From assembly GCA_023525975.1 (NCBI GenBank), contig CM042027.1:10186001-10250000 (forward strand): DNA of 64,000 bases, given 5' to 3'. The notes beneath the pieces are model-generated. The model searched no databases. It worked only from the letters and a program-made list of their open reading frames with translations, and was not told where the DNA came from. A program made the translations under genes and the position numbers. Shown piece after piece: positions 1 to 12,500 of the stretch. Numbering within the stretch: the first letter of the stretch is position 1; every line of letters begins with the position of its first letter. Source of the DNA: Smallanthus sonchifolius (lineage: Eukaryota > Streptophyta > Magnoliopsida > Asterales > Asteraceae).

Positions 1-1039
1 CCCGGAGTGTTACTTGGAGGGAAAACTTCTTTGTAATACTTTGTGAGAGCAGCAATGGCTGGATCATCAATGTGGGTTACAAAACGTGGAGATTCATAGA
101 ATACTAAATCTGATGATCTGCAAAATCGCCTTTTTTAGTTAAAGTTCAAAGTAAAATGTAAAGTGTAACGCGCAGAAGATGAATGCAGTCCTGTTGTACA
201 ATACTAGAAGTCATACGGGTCAAATTTCGAAGTTGGCTATAAATGAAACGGGTTGAAAGTCACGAAAAGTGTTATTCAGCATCCTAAATCAATTTATTCA
301 AACAGATTAGATTTAGTTTTTGTAATGGTATCTCAGCAATGTTATGTAATGAAATTCAGTTTAAAGAGACTGTACTCATCGAAACGTTGGAAGTCTTCAT
401 CCTTGAAAGGAAACTGTTCGGGCCATTCTACATTCTCGAATATCTGTTATCGTAAACAAGAAAATGAATTACATTTGATTATATGAATATGCATATAACT
501 TACTCTTTTTCTTTCTGTCTCAATTTTTTTTTAGATTTCATTTGATTGAATTAATTCCAAAGAAATACGATTACAATAAAGTGGTAAACGAGCAACTAGC
601 TGCGCCGCAACCCCTTTTGAATGGCAAAACCGATCCTACTAAAAACAATATGAACAGTTACATGATAAACCCTAGGTATGAGAAATTCAGTTACAACAAA
701 CCTTATCCCAATTCATAGGTGCATACATCCTCAAAACCCTAACTGAACTGAACATAAAATTTCAAATTTAAAACGATAACTGACCTGTTCGACAGCGCCT
801 TTTGTTCTAGCGGATGCGATGATTGAATTGGTGCCAGACATGCTCATGAATTGAGCCCAAAAAGAACCCCCAATCCCGAGCACCAGACGTCGCGGCACTC
901 GGTAGCTACTTCTCTTTAGTGTTCTTGACAATTGAGCACACGAATGAATAGTAAAACAAGAAATTGAAGCATGGGGATGATGAACACGGGCCAAAATTGG
1001 GAACCTGTTTTGTAGAATGTTTGGAAACCGATTAGCCAT
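1..1039 (-). CDS. Plastid-type protein, 5' part; possible methyltransferase-like family (partial)
   Basis: Three coding exons read on the minus strand: 785-1039, 376-443 and 1-117, the last running off the left edge. Phases fit (255 nt; 68 nt; then one base completing a codon). The start codon at 1037-1039 opens an Arg/Ser/His-rich, acid-poor leader of about 50 residues, like a chloroplast transit peptide. A hydrophobic stretch, RRLVLGIGGSFWAQF, follows and could be a thylakoid or membrane-passage segment. Exon 2 carries NVEWPEQFPFKDEDFQRFDE and exon 3 carries FYESPRFVTHIDDPAIAALT. From memory these match a conserved plant protein annotated as SAM-dependent methyltransferase-like. The catalytic part would lie outside the window, so the activity is not shown here. 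The gene structure is well supported; the family name is tentative. Confidence 0.7.
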
Positions 1040-1508
1040 TTTAATTGTTTATATTATAAATAAATAAAAAAGATAATCCAAACATCAACATACGAATGGT
1101 TATTTATTTGAAAATCATGTGGGATGGTTATATAGTGGATTGAACATCTTTACGTGGCCAAACCACCTTCACTTGAAATCGTACGATCATAGATAATAAA
1201 ATTTGTTACCTGAGTTATTGATTTATCATCTTTCACAAAAGGTTTGGAATTGGAGGTAGCAATGGGTTTTTATGTGTTTGATCGTTTGTAAAAAAAGAAA
1301 CTTTAGAACATCGGTTTCTCGTATTTCTTGTATTTTGTAATCTTCGTGTGTTATTAACAAGTTTATTTTTATAGCTAACCCGAAATAAACTATTCAACCG
1401 CTTTTAATTTATATACGTAATTTTCAAATGACAGGTTGTAATTTGAATATATGTAGTTAAAAAACCGTTGTTAACACCATAGTTTGTTTGCATCAACAGT
1501 GGTAAAAA

Positions 1509-2103
1509 CAATGTTTTAAAAACCGGTTTTTAAACCATATCAGGTTGGGCTTAGAAATGGTTTAACCGGTTGTACGGGTGGTTCAAACGGGTTAACTGGT
1601 TAACCCTATAATTCCATAAAAATACATCTTCAACTCAAAAAATAATCCAAAAGTATATGATTTCCTTATAAAAAATAATCCATAATAAAAAATAAAATAA
1701 AAATCAAGAAGCACTCAATTTTCCAACAAAGTTTTTTAAATAAAAGTGTATAGTTAGTTTATGTCATTTGAGTGTTGAATGTATCAAGTTCACAATCGCT
1801 TAAAATATGCAATTCACTATCATCGCCATCCTCATCACTATCAGGCCACTAAAACTTAATTTTTTTGTTTAAACCTAAAATTTTACTTTGACCTAAAACC
1901 GGTACAACGGTCTAATCCGGTATTACCGTTGTGGCCCACGCCTCCTATTTGTTCAAGGCGGGCAACGTGAACTTTGATTCGACCCGGGTATTCAATCCCG
2001 CCGCTGAGATGCTAATACCGGCGGTTCAAGTCACAAACCGTTCTTCCAATTTACAGGGCCAGTGACCGAGATCTACCGGTTTGAACCAATTTTTAAAACA
2101 TTG
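1509..2103. mobile_element. Non-autonomous hAT element with 8-bp TSD
   Basis: A 595-bp element is bounded by inverted termini beginning CAATGTTTTAAAAA and flanked by a perfect 8-bp direct repeat GGTAAAAA (1501-1508 and 2104-2111). The ends are rich in ACCGGT motifs, as in hAT subterminal regions. No transposase reading frame is present. An 8-bp target duplication is a hallmark of the hAT superfamily. Confidence 0.85.
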
Positions 2104-2360
2104 GGTAAAAATGGACATGAACAGGTTAAAACCAACCCCTACTAAGTTGCATGAATCAAAAACTGAGTTTACAACTGTCTTGCAGGCTGTAGCTATAATT
2201 GTGCATCGATGATTAATGTATAACACTCGTGTCTCGAGAAAAAAATAAGCTTATGGGTGACTGCAAGTAGCAACTATTCCCCATGAATTACAAAATGAAA
2301 CTGATCTTAATTTCCAACATTTTATCAGGTACCCAAAATAAGTATACAGATACATAGTGA

Positions 2361-4324
2361 CTATCCACCATGCAAAGTAGAGATGAAAACGACAACATCC
2401 TTGTTTTCCAATGTTGTATCAAGCTGACCACTCAATTCCCAGTCGCAATCATTCACAAGAACAAGAACCCCTGGTCGTCTGCGCACAAGATCATAATCAA
2501 TTCACAACGTGAGCTAGAGCTAATATGTAAATGTTCAGTTTCAATTCTAACAGGTCAAATGGGTATAATAAAAAAGATTAGCTGAAAAGGAAACGGGCCA
2601 AAAGGGTAAAAAGGCCCCCACAGTGCGTTTTTACTTTTTAATGCATACAATCTCCTAAATCTTTCTATTCAAATGATCATTGTAACAATACAAATTTCAT
2701 AATCGTATTTAACACACTATTTTATTTTAATTTTTTAAGTGTTTTTTTGACAAGAAGTGTTTTGGGGCAACCCGGACTACCCGTAAAAAACTACCCGTCT
2801 GACTTGACCCCATTTTGACACCTTTAGTTTTCAGACAAAAAGAACAAGATTTGGGATGTTCAAGAAAAAAAAATATCAGGAGGCATGTGGGAACTTACAC
2901 AGTGTCTCCCTTCATGAACATTTCAGGCCTCTCCTTAATTAAATTGGATCGAACCCACGCAAGTAAGTGCTTCATGGTTAACTAAGGAACATAATAAATA
3001 ACAATTATAAATCTAACTGGAGCACAGATCTAAAAGGAGAGCTAAATTTTGAGCGTAATGACAACTTAAAGATTTTCACCTTCTTTTCTTCAGCTGGTAG
3101 GTCAACATCGACGTTATGGATCTTCACTGAGTCACAAAGAAGTTCCAATCCTCCACTAGATTTAACAACAAAAAAAAAAAAAACAAAGATCTTAAGTATG
3201 GTTCATTAAGTAACGCCGTTGAGAAAAACCAATAAGTAGAATGTTGAGGTTGGGAATCATGAAATAGAATTGGGTGATAAGTACATAACTTAAGTCTGGC
3301 ATACCAATTAAACATAGAATCCAAATGCATCATAGCGGTTTGAAGATATGTATATTATATATATATAGGGGAAGAATCAATAGAAAACCACAAAGTTAGG
3401 CGAAAACCAAGAAAACCGCATCATTTCAGGCAATTTTTTTATTTACGTATACGTATCCAAAAGTAATTTTTTTGATTTACGTATACGTAACCGCAATTTT
3501 TTTGTTTTATGTTTACGTATACGTAACACTATGTGTAAAATTGTTTTTTGGTAAAAATGTTTAATATTACATTGATACTCTTATAAATAAATAAAAATAA
3601 AATTAAAATTAAATATTATTATATGATTGGTTAAAATTGGTTTTTTTTAGTGGTTTTCTCGGTTTTCGCCTAACTTGTGGTTTTCTCCGGAACCCTCCCC
3701 TATATATATATTAAACCTTTTTACTGCAAGTTGTATTATTTCACAAAAATCTTCATGGTGCCTCCACAAAGATTAAATCAACTGAAAGCAAAGGTGTTAG
3801 TTGAAAGCAAGATTGTATATTTGCTTAAAGAGGATCAACATAACATTACGTAACTTCACTGAGTAACAAAGAAGTTCCGGTCATCCACTAGATTTAACAA
3901 CAAAACAAAATCAAAGATCTTAATTAAGGTTCATTAACTAATGCCATGTGAAAGACTAATCAAATACGTTTACTGACTCGCGTGCAAGAGCTAGAAACTT
4001 AGCTTAGAGCTGGAGTCAAAGTGTACGAATGTCGTATGATTAGTTTCGATTCCCTAGGGTTTTCCATATCAGGAGTTTTGTTTGTTTGGATTTTGTTGCA
4101 ATTACAGAGCACCTAAAAGTATAGATAAAGGTTTAGTGTCTTGTTTTGTGAAAACTCAACAAGTGATATCAAACAGCAAAGGATCATGTAAGGTATTTCA
4201 AGTATCAATGATTTCTAGCACTCAAACGATAGATTGAACAGAAATTGAAATCAATGGATCTCTCTATTGCAAACGGTATAAAAAGAAGAGTATGGAATTA
4301 CCCGAATTCAAGAGTTATCTGCAT
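2361..4324 (-). CDS. URM1: Ubiquitin-related modifier 1
   Basis: Four exons on the minus strand, 4302-4324, 3080-3155, 2899-2981 and 2361-2478, give 300 nt: 99 residues plus stop, the usual URM1 length. All three introns are GT-AG and the phases agree. The product starts MQITLEFGGGLELLCDS. It continues with TMKHLLAWVRSNLIKERPEMF and RPGVLVLVNDCDWELSGQLD, and ends in STLHGG. The C-terminal Gly-Gly is the part that becomes a thiocarboxylate. In known systems URM1 is a beta-grasp sulfur carrier for 2-thiolation of wobble uridine in cytosolic tRNAs, and a protein modifier. The exons are short (23 to 118 nt). Intron 1 (3156-4301) holds a MITE and a decayed copy of part of exon 2. Intron 3 (2479-2898) holds a hAT-like relic. 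Confidence 0.95.
2548..2829. mobile_element. hAT-like relic in URM1 intron 3
   Basis: The right end reads ACCCCATTTTGACACCTTTAG and the left side carries a weak inverse, AGGTCAAATGGGT. The middle (about 2625-2700, rich in TTTTTAATGCATACAATCTCC) resembles parts of 12940-13000 (SEC24 intron) and 51160-51230 (RECA3 intron). I read this as a decayed non-autonomous family member. Ends are approximate and no target duplication is clear. Confidence 0.45.
3361..3710. mobile_element. MITE with long inverted ends in URM1 intron 1
   Basis: The left end reads TATATAGGGGA, then AGAAAACCACAAAGTTAGGC. The right end is its inverse, GCCTAACTTGTGGTTTTCT, then CCCCTATATATA, about 350 bp in all. Both ends sit in TA-rich sequence, so the target duplication and superfamily cannot be fixed. 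The interior has repeated palindromic TTTACGTATACGTA motifs. No coding sequence. It lies between real URM1 exon 2 and its decayed duplicate. Confidence 0.75.
3852..3965 (-). pseudogene. Decayed duplicate of URM1 exon 2 acceptor side
   Basis: This stretch repeats 3124-3240: the exon 2 part (ACTTCACTGAGTAACAAAGA), the splice acceptor ATCTAG and about 70 bases of intron 1 including CAAAGATCTTAA. Read in the exon frame it meets a TGA two codons in, so it cannot replace exon 2. It lies inside URM1 intron 1, upstream of the real exon. Confidence 0.75.
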
Positions 4325-5479
4325 CTTCTAAAATCCTGCAAACAAAAAAAACCCTAACTCAATATCCCAAAATGAAACCTACTTTATCTGCACAATAAAC
4401 AATCACAAAGAGTAAGAAGAATATCCAACCTCCGTTGATGGCTGAATCACAGCGTAAAAGTGAAGCTGTTTAATTCGGCGGTATAAAAGCACCTCCAAAG
4501 TTCGTTTCGGTTCGGGTTTCATTTATTGGGCTTGGGTCAACTGAGTCCACAATGAAGCCCATGGAATAAGAAGTTAATGCATTTATTGGGCTTGGTCAAC
4601 TGAAATTTGATCAAACATGGTGTTATATTATATGTTTGTGGGAGGTAATTTTGTTAAAAAAATACTAGAAAGATTAAAAAACATGTAGTGAAAATATTTG
4701 ATTATTTATATTTATTTATAAACAATACTAGAAAGATTAAAAAACATGTAGTGAAAATATTTGATTTAAAAAACTCATGTATATAAATTAGTGAAAGAAT
4801 GAACCAATCAAATGCAAATTTTATTTCAAGTGCATGTATATTGTACGCGGTATCATCAAACTGTCCAACACCACCCCACACAAGTTACACATAGGGTGTT
4901 CGGTATCACGTGCCAACTCATTCATGCTTACACCCACCACCCTAAAGCTAGAAGTTTTAAAATTATAAACACATAATACAATTTTCATTAAATTCATCAC
5001 ATAAAAAAAACATTTCGTAATAAATGCACTTAATTCCCTTACATTTGTATTACAAATTGATCATTTACGTTAATATAATTTAATAGAAAATACTTATTAC
5101 AAATGATTAACGATTTTAGGGTAGTTGTATTGTATGAAATTGAAACTCACTTCTTCTTCTTCTCTGTTTCTTTTCCCTTGATCCTCGGTTAGGTATTTGT
5201 TACAGACACATTTTCCTCATGATATTCACCTAAATTCCCGACACACTCATATTCAGCTACAGGTACGTCCATCAATATCACTTCATTTACTCTAATAATT
5301 CCAGATCTTATTCAATTTACTTCATCGATTGCATTTTCTCTTTAGTTTTAGGTTACATGTTTCATTCATAATTGACGTTCGATGTGTAAAAACTAGATCT
5401 TTATCCGCTGGAATTAATTGTTGAGGATTTCGGAGTACCTATAAACAATCCGGGGTTTTGAATTTTTGGGATCGTGTTA
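4325..5479. promoter_or_regulatory. Divergent intergenic region URM1/SEC24, with SEC24 leader
   Basis: This 1.15-kb interval separates the start codons of divergently transcribed URM1 and SEC24 and so holds both promoters. At 4664-4765 two near-identical tracts (AATACTAGAAAGATTAAAAA) stand side by side as a short tandem duplication. A pyrimidine-rich CTTCTTCTTCTTC tract at about 5150 is typical of plant leaders. CAGGTACGTCC at about 5261 looks like a donor for a 5' leader intron of SEC24, whose acceptor I could not fix. Confidence 0.5.
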
Positions 5480-8400
5480 ATGGCAACTCCCGGTGGGCCT
5501 AGACCAGGCAATCCTCCGCCTAATTATAACCCTAATTCGATTGCTAACAATATGCAAAACCTTCAAATCAATCGCCCTAACCATCCCCCAAATGCTGGTG
5601 CCGGACCGAGAGGTCCAGTTCCTCCGTTTGGTCAACAACCATTCCCTTCATCAGCGCCGTTTTCATCTCCGTTTTCGGGTCCTAGTCGTCCAGGACCTCC
5701 ACCGCCTGGCGCTGTTCCCGGAGGTGCAGTGCCCCCGCCAACTGGACCTCCACAAGGTACATTGCCTCCTTTCATGGCTCCTAACCGTGCCCTTGGTGGT
5801 GGTGGTCCTCCTTCACTTGCTTCAAGGCCAATGGCTTCTGGACCTTTGCCTTCTTCAACAACTAGTGCCCCTGGTCCTCGTCCTGGTCCTTTTGCAGGTC
5901 CGCCTAATGTAACCAATGTAGGTGGTGGTCCGGTCAGTAATGGCCCTCCGATGTTTGCACCGGGTGGCATGCAAGGTGGTCCTCAGTATCCTTCTGCTGG
6001 TGTTAGACCAAGACCATCTGCTGGACCTCCACCTTCTCCACCAACCATGTCGTCACCCATGGGTCCTCCGTTTTTAGGCCAAACAACGGCTTTGTCTGGA
6101 AGTCTGCCAGACCAGCCACCAAGAGGGCCAGCTTCATTAGCACCCCCTTTTTCAGCACCGCCGAGAGGACCCCCAACATTTTCAGTTCAGGGTCAAGGCA
6201 TACAACAAGCACAAGCTTCTCCTTATGGGGCTCAGCCATGGCAAATGCAGTCTCAACAAGTAAGTTTATTGTTTAAGATTTTAAAGTTCCCTTGTTTTAG
6301 TGTAACTTAATCGACGCTACACTTTAACTGTCATGAATTATAATATTGAAAGGTGATGTGTAATGTCTAACCGTGACTCGTTTTCATATATAAAAGTACA
6401 ATTTTTTTATGCCATGTGAAATTATCAAATCATGGATGCTTTATTATATTGATACAACAAACTTTTAAATGGAAAATAGATTACCTCCAAGTTGTAAGAA
6501 ACCATATGATGAGCATAAGTTGAGAAAAGTAGCTTAAGGAAGTGGACGATGCCTAATGCTTACACGTCCAATTAATTGGCCTTGACTAATTGAAGCCTTA
6601 TGTTGACATTTAATCCGTAATGTCTAGGGATTAGTGGAACACTGATTTTGATTTACTACGGAAATTGAAAGTGTTTCTAACTTAATTCTGAGAAGATTTA
6701 AATGGTATATTTATCCTTTTATTTCACATCATATGTTGAAAAAGACTTAGACCAGCATCAGCACTAAATAACCTAGGCTTCAGCCTGCAGGTGTACCTAG
6801 GTTTACCTAAAATATCAAAATACTGAAGACCCTAATTTTGATGCTTCGAATTACATTACATTGTGTTAATTGGGACTATGATAAACTAGTAACACATTAT
6901 AAACAACTTTCAGCTTTTTATTTTCAAGGTTGTACCATTGTAATGGAGAAACTATAACCTTTTTAACATCTATATTAGACTATTAGATATCCATGCAAGA
7001 ATATTCACTTTTCACTATGATGCCAATTATTTTTTTATCCCTTCTGTTTTGAAATTTAGTTAATTCATAAAATGTATCAGAATGTACCACCACCAATCTT
7101 TGGTTCCGGTCAACCACCAAGAATGTTTGGCATGCAACCACCACTTCCGAATCAACAAGCTATGGCTACAATATCCCCTGCTATGGGTGCTGGCGGCTCT
7201 GCAGTTACAGGACCATCAAAGATCGATCCTAACCAAATTCCGCGACCTATTCCCAATGCCTCAGTACTTCTTCATGAAACTCGCCAGGGCAACCAAGCCA
7301 ATCCTCCACCGGTATTTCAATTTTTCTTAATTTTTTGGTGGTGGTACATTCTGATTCTTGAATTGCATTCATTTATGATTTTTGACTTTTCACCTTACTT
7401 TGAAGCCTGCTACAAGTGAATTCATTGTAAGGGATACTGGAAACTGCAGTCCACGGTACATGAGGTGTACCATCAACCAGGTGATTTATACTTCCTCTTT
7501 TCTACTTTCTGTTTGAACATGTTGGTTTCTTAGTTTAATCAATCTGTTGTGCTATTTCAGATTGCTTGCACTTCAGATCTTTTGACCACTTCTGGGATGC
7601 AGTTGGCTTTGTTGGTCCAGCCTTTGGCCCTCCCTCATCCATCTGAGGAGCCCATCCAAGTAATGCATAAAATCTCTGTTTTTTTTTCTTCTGATAAATT
7701 ATATTCCTTAGTTAAAGCTCATTAAATGTGAAGATGCTCTTTAAGGGTACTCTTCTTTACAAGATGTGCAGTTTGTAACATCCTTTGAGTACTTTTATCG
7801 TATTAATGGTATTATAATATTTCTAAATTTCTAAATGTTAATATTTTTAGATAGTGGATTTTGGGGAAGGTGGTCCTGTTCGTTGTTCTCGTTGCAAAGG
7901 CTACATCAATCCATTCATGAAGTTTGTTGACCAAGGAAGGCGATTTATCTGCAACTTCTGTGGTGAGTATTGATATTTCCTGTTGATCAACTATTGATCA
8001 TCATTTAATTAAGAGTATGTAGGTTTTCACATTGCAGTTTATGATGCTATTTTATTTTTTTATTTGTTTTTTGTGTGCAGGTTTCACAGATGAAACTCCC
8101 CGTGACTATCAATGCAATCTGGGTCCAGATGGCAGAAGGAGAGATGCTGATGAGAGACCTGAGCTTTGTAGAGGCACAGTTGAATTTGTTGCTACAAGGG
8201 AATTTATGGTTCGGATTACTACTCCTTCGTGATTAATGTTTCAATTTTTTTAAGTTATATGTGTGTGTGTGTATATATATATTGCATTAGGTTTGACTGT
8301 AACCCTATTTCTTGTATGTTGCCAGGTGCGTGATCCAATGCCAGCAGTCTTTTTCTTCCTCGTTGATGTATCAATGAATGCTGTACAGACTGGTGCGACG

Positions 8401-9478
8401 GCTGGAGCTTGCAGTGCTATCAGCCGAGTTATTTCAGATCTTCCTGTAAGTTTGTGTTCATTTTGGCATGCTCAAGATTATGAAATTAATATTATGATAC
8501 TATCTAGTATTGATCTTACTATCTTAGTTCATATATTTGATAAGTAATAATCTGATTGGTACAGGAGGGTCCTCGGACCATGGTGGGAATTGCTACATTT
8601 GACTCAACCATCCATTTTTACAACCTGAAACGGGCATTGCAGCAGGTTCATTGTTTTGAACAAATAGCAAGAAGTATAAAAGGAAAAAATTGTTTGACTA
8701 ACTGTAGTATCTTTATTTTGGAGTTGCAGCCGTTGATGCTCATAGTTCCTGATGTACAAGATGTTTACACTCCTCTTCAAACTGATGTTATTGTTCAGCT
8801 TTCCGAGGTTTGTCATGCAAAATCTTTACATAATTACGAGTTTTGTTCCTACTTGACTGTGATATTGTTATCTGTTTAGTATAATGAATTTGTATTTATG
8901 AAAATGTTTGGACAAAATCACAAACATCAAGTGTAACTAATTTATGTTTGAGGTTACAGTGTCGTCAGCATCTAGATCTATTCCTGGAAAGCATCCCAAC
9001 TATGTTTCAGAATAATAAAACAGCTGATTCAGCTTTTGGTGCTGGGATAAAGGTACTAAGTATTCTGTTTTATTAACAGTATTCCCCCCGAAAAGCACAC
9101 GCTTTATGTTAACTGTCACCTGACCTTCACTTCCATATCACTCAGGCTGCTTTTTTGGCAATGAAGAGCACTGGAGGCAAACTTTTGGTATTCCAATCAG
9201 GTAAGGTCATGAATTTCTAATTAATTATATTCATTGGACCATTGGTGGCAAAAATCATATTGATCATGATATACCTTTGAAATATATAAGATTCAAGAAA
9301 GACATCATATTGCAATGTTCGTTCTATATTTGAATTACAGTGGTACAACCTTGAACTTTTTCCTTTCAGTTATCTTAAAACAATATTTTTTAAAACTCTG
9401 GAACTGGAAGATTCTACACCAAAACCATATGAATAAAACATATGTAAATGACAGTGAATGAATATCTAGAGTAAACTG

Positions 9479-9562
<84 letters not shown>

Positions 9563-12500
9563 TTCATATCTGGTCTTTACTTTTGAGAATTTACGGATTT
9601 GGTCCCAACCTTTTGCCGCATCGTAACGGTTTTGGTCCATACCACTAACTCATGTTAAAAACCATTTTACCCTTTTCATTAAGAAAAGAACCTAAAATTT
9701 AAAACAAAAACCACACCCCTGGCCGGACGCTGCATCGCCATTAACCACTGAAACTCTCCTTCACACTCTGTCATTACCTATTTGTTGGAGAATGATCCAA
9801 ATCAGGAGTAGAAACTGGCCTCTTGCCATCAACAACACCGCCTCTCCCTCTGCTTTTTCTAACTTCCTCGCCCAGTCTCATCCTTCCACCTCTGAAAACA
9901 CAATTCATCAAACACTGTGCCTTTTCGTGTACCAGTGTGAGATAAAGCACCTGAATTTATGTAAATTGCAGTTTGCAGTTTCATACTCGTTTATGTAAGC
10001 TTTATTCTTATCCCAACTCCGTAACTTAATCAGTTTCCAACCTTTTGTGATACTTTTCATGTTCTTCGATTTAAAACTGTGACGTCCATGCCGTAAATTA
10101 CGGGAATTGTAAACTTGGAATCCTTCACAAGATAGGGCACCAGGATGGCTGTCGGCAAATGATAGTCAACAGGAATTGTATTTCTGGTTCGTTGGGGTTG
10201 CAGGAGACCAGAATGTAGTCGTTGTCAGCCAAGTCACCTTTTCGGATTCCTCTTCACATCCATGGTCCACCAGCAACTGTTGCGAACTTGAGACGTGGGC
10301 TTGTCAATAAAAGCTCCATTAGGATTTCAGTGAAGAAAAGTCCAAAATTCATCGTTTGGGTTGTCATCATAGTTGGGGATGATTTGTGGGAAGAGCAATG
10401 ATGGTTAGTTGTTGATGGGCTGGGGAGGTCGGTGACGGATGATGGTGGAAGATCGATTGTTATTAGGGTTCAGGGAAGTGAGAGGTCGGTGATGATTGAC
10501 AGTGATCAGGTGGTCGGAGGTGATGAGAGAGGAGAGAGAAATACAAGAGAGATAGTTTCTTTATTTTAGGAAAAGGGGGACAGGTGGGGGTTTGGGGTTT
10601 CAGTAGGTAGCTCTTTGTGGGTTTTTAGGGAAATGGTCATTCCACATGGATTTAACAAACGAGCAAAACCGTTCAGTGCGGCAAAAGGTTAGAACCAATT
10701 TCGTAATTTCTCAAAAATAAGGACCAAATCCAAAATATGGACATACCGCATGGACCATCGGTGTAATTAACATATATTTGATACTCTATTAAGTGAGTGT
10801 TCTATTCTAATATCTGTTCAATATTTTAGTCTTGCCTTCTGTTGGTATTGCGGCTCTTTCTGCCAGAGAAGCTGAAGGAAGATCTAATATATCTGCAGGA
10901 GAAAAGGTATATAAATATGTACAATATATAAATGCATGCTTGGGTTGATTTTTCAGGTTTAACTTAAGTCTCAAGGTGATCTGTTTATTCTTAAATTTCA
11001 GGAACCTCATAAACTACTCCAACCAGTTGACAATACTTTAAAGACAATGGCTATTGAATTTGCAGAGTACCAGGTGAAGCTTCCCTAGCCGCATCTCTTT
11101 TTAGAAAAAAAAAAGATTTTTTTGTTTAGCCGACTAGAAGGCTTGACCAATTATGACATGTTCTTTTTTATATTTATTTTCAATCATTTTAGGTCTCTGT
11201 TGATTTATTTCTGACTACCCAAAGTTATGTGGACATCGCTTCCATCTCCATTATCCCAAGGACGACTGGTGGACAGGTAGTCATTATTATCTTATTAAAT
11301 ATAATTCATCTTGTCAACAATTAAATCATGATTTGCATGTTAGTATTATATATTATTCAACCTTTTTTCCAGGTTTATTATTATCACCCCTTTTCTGCTC
11401 TTTCTGATCCTGCAAAACTTTACAATGATCTTCGATGGAATGTCACAAGGCCTCAAGGTTTCGAAGCAGTGATGCGTGTTAGGTGCAGCCAGGTCAGCTC
11501 TCACTTCCTCCATAATTGCCGTCTGCTTTTATTTATATTTAGTTACTTAAAATTTTTAATTCTTTTCAATTAATTTTCAGGGTCTTCAAGTTCAAGAATA
11601 TTCTGGAAACTTCTGTAAGCGCATTCCAACAGACGTGGACCTACCCGCGGTTCGTCTCCTCCCCACATTCAAGTTCACACTTCACTCATGTAGAGTTTTA
11701 CAGTAAAACTTTTACTTATGAAACCCTTAAAAAAATTGTAATTGAACCTTATTTCTTTTTTTAGATCGATTGTGACAAATCAATCATGGTAACTCTGAAA
11801 CATGATGACAAATTGCAAGACGGCACAGAATGTTCTTTTCAGGTATGTATTTGTTATTTAATGACCTACTGAACTTCATACTGACACAAATTAAATCTTT
11901 TAATCGTATGTTAATTGTTTATGTTGCTTAGTGTGCACTTCTTTATACTACTGTATATGGGCAAAGAAGAATACGTGTTTCTACCTTATCCTTGCCATGC
12001 ACAACTACACTGAGTAATCTCTTCCGTTCAGCGGACTTGGATACACAATTTTCATGTTTTTTAAAACAAGGTAATTGATTCTGACTGCATTTGTTTTTTT
12101 ATCAATACAAATCTCCATTGTTGACTCCCTTTTTTGAGGTAAAATATTGATTAATCTGTTATTTGCTACAGCTGCAAATGAAATTCTTACAAACCCGTTA
12201 TTACATGTAAGGGAGCAAGTGACAAATCTTTGCATCAACATTCTTCATGCATATCGCAAATTTTGTGCTACTGTTTCATCATCAGGACAACTTATTCTTC
12301 CAGAAGCACTTAAACTGTTGCCTTTGTACACTCTTGGTATGCCTCTTAATTTTTAGGCATTCTAGGTTATCTTTACCGTATTTTGGGTTGGTTGATAGTT
12401 AATCTCATTTTTGGGTCCATTTTAGCTTTGATTAAAAGTATTGGATTGAGAACCGATGCACGGATAGACGATCGGTCATTCTGGATCAACTATGTTTTCC

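Noticed and set aside
5632..5970. Open frame on the minus strand opposite SEC24 exon 1
   Set aside because: It mirrors the Pro/Gly-rich coding strand, where low-complexity codons leave the reverse strand open. No start context or homology.
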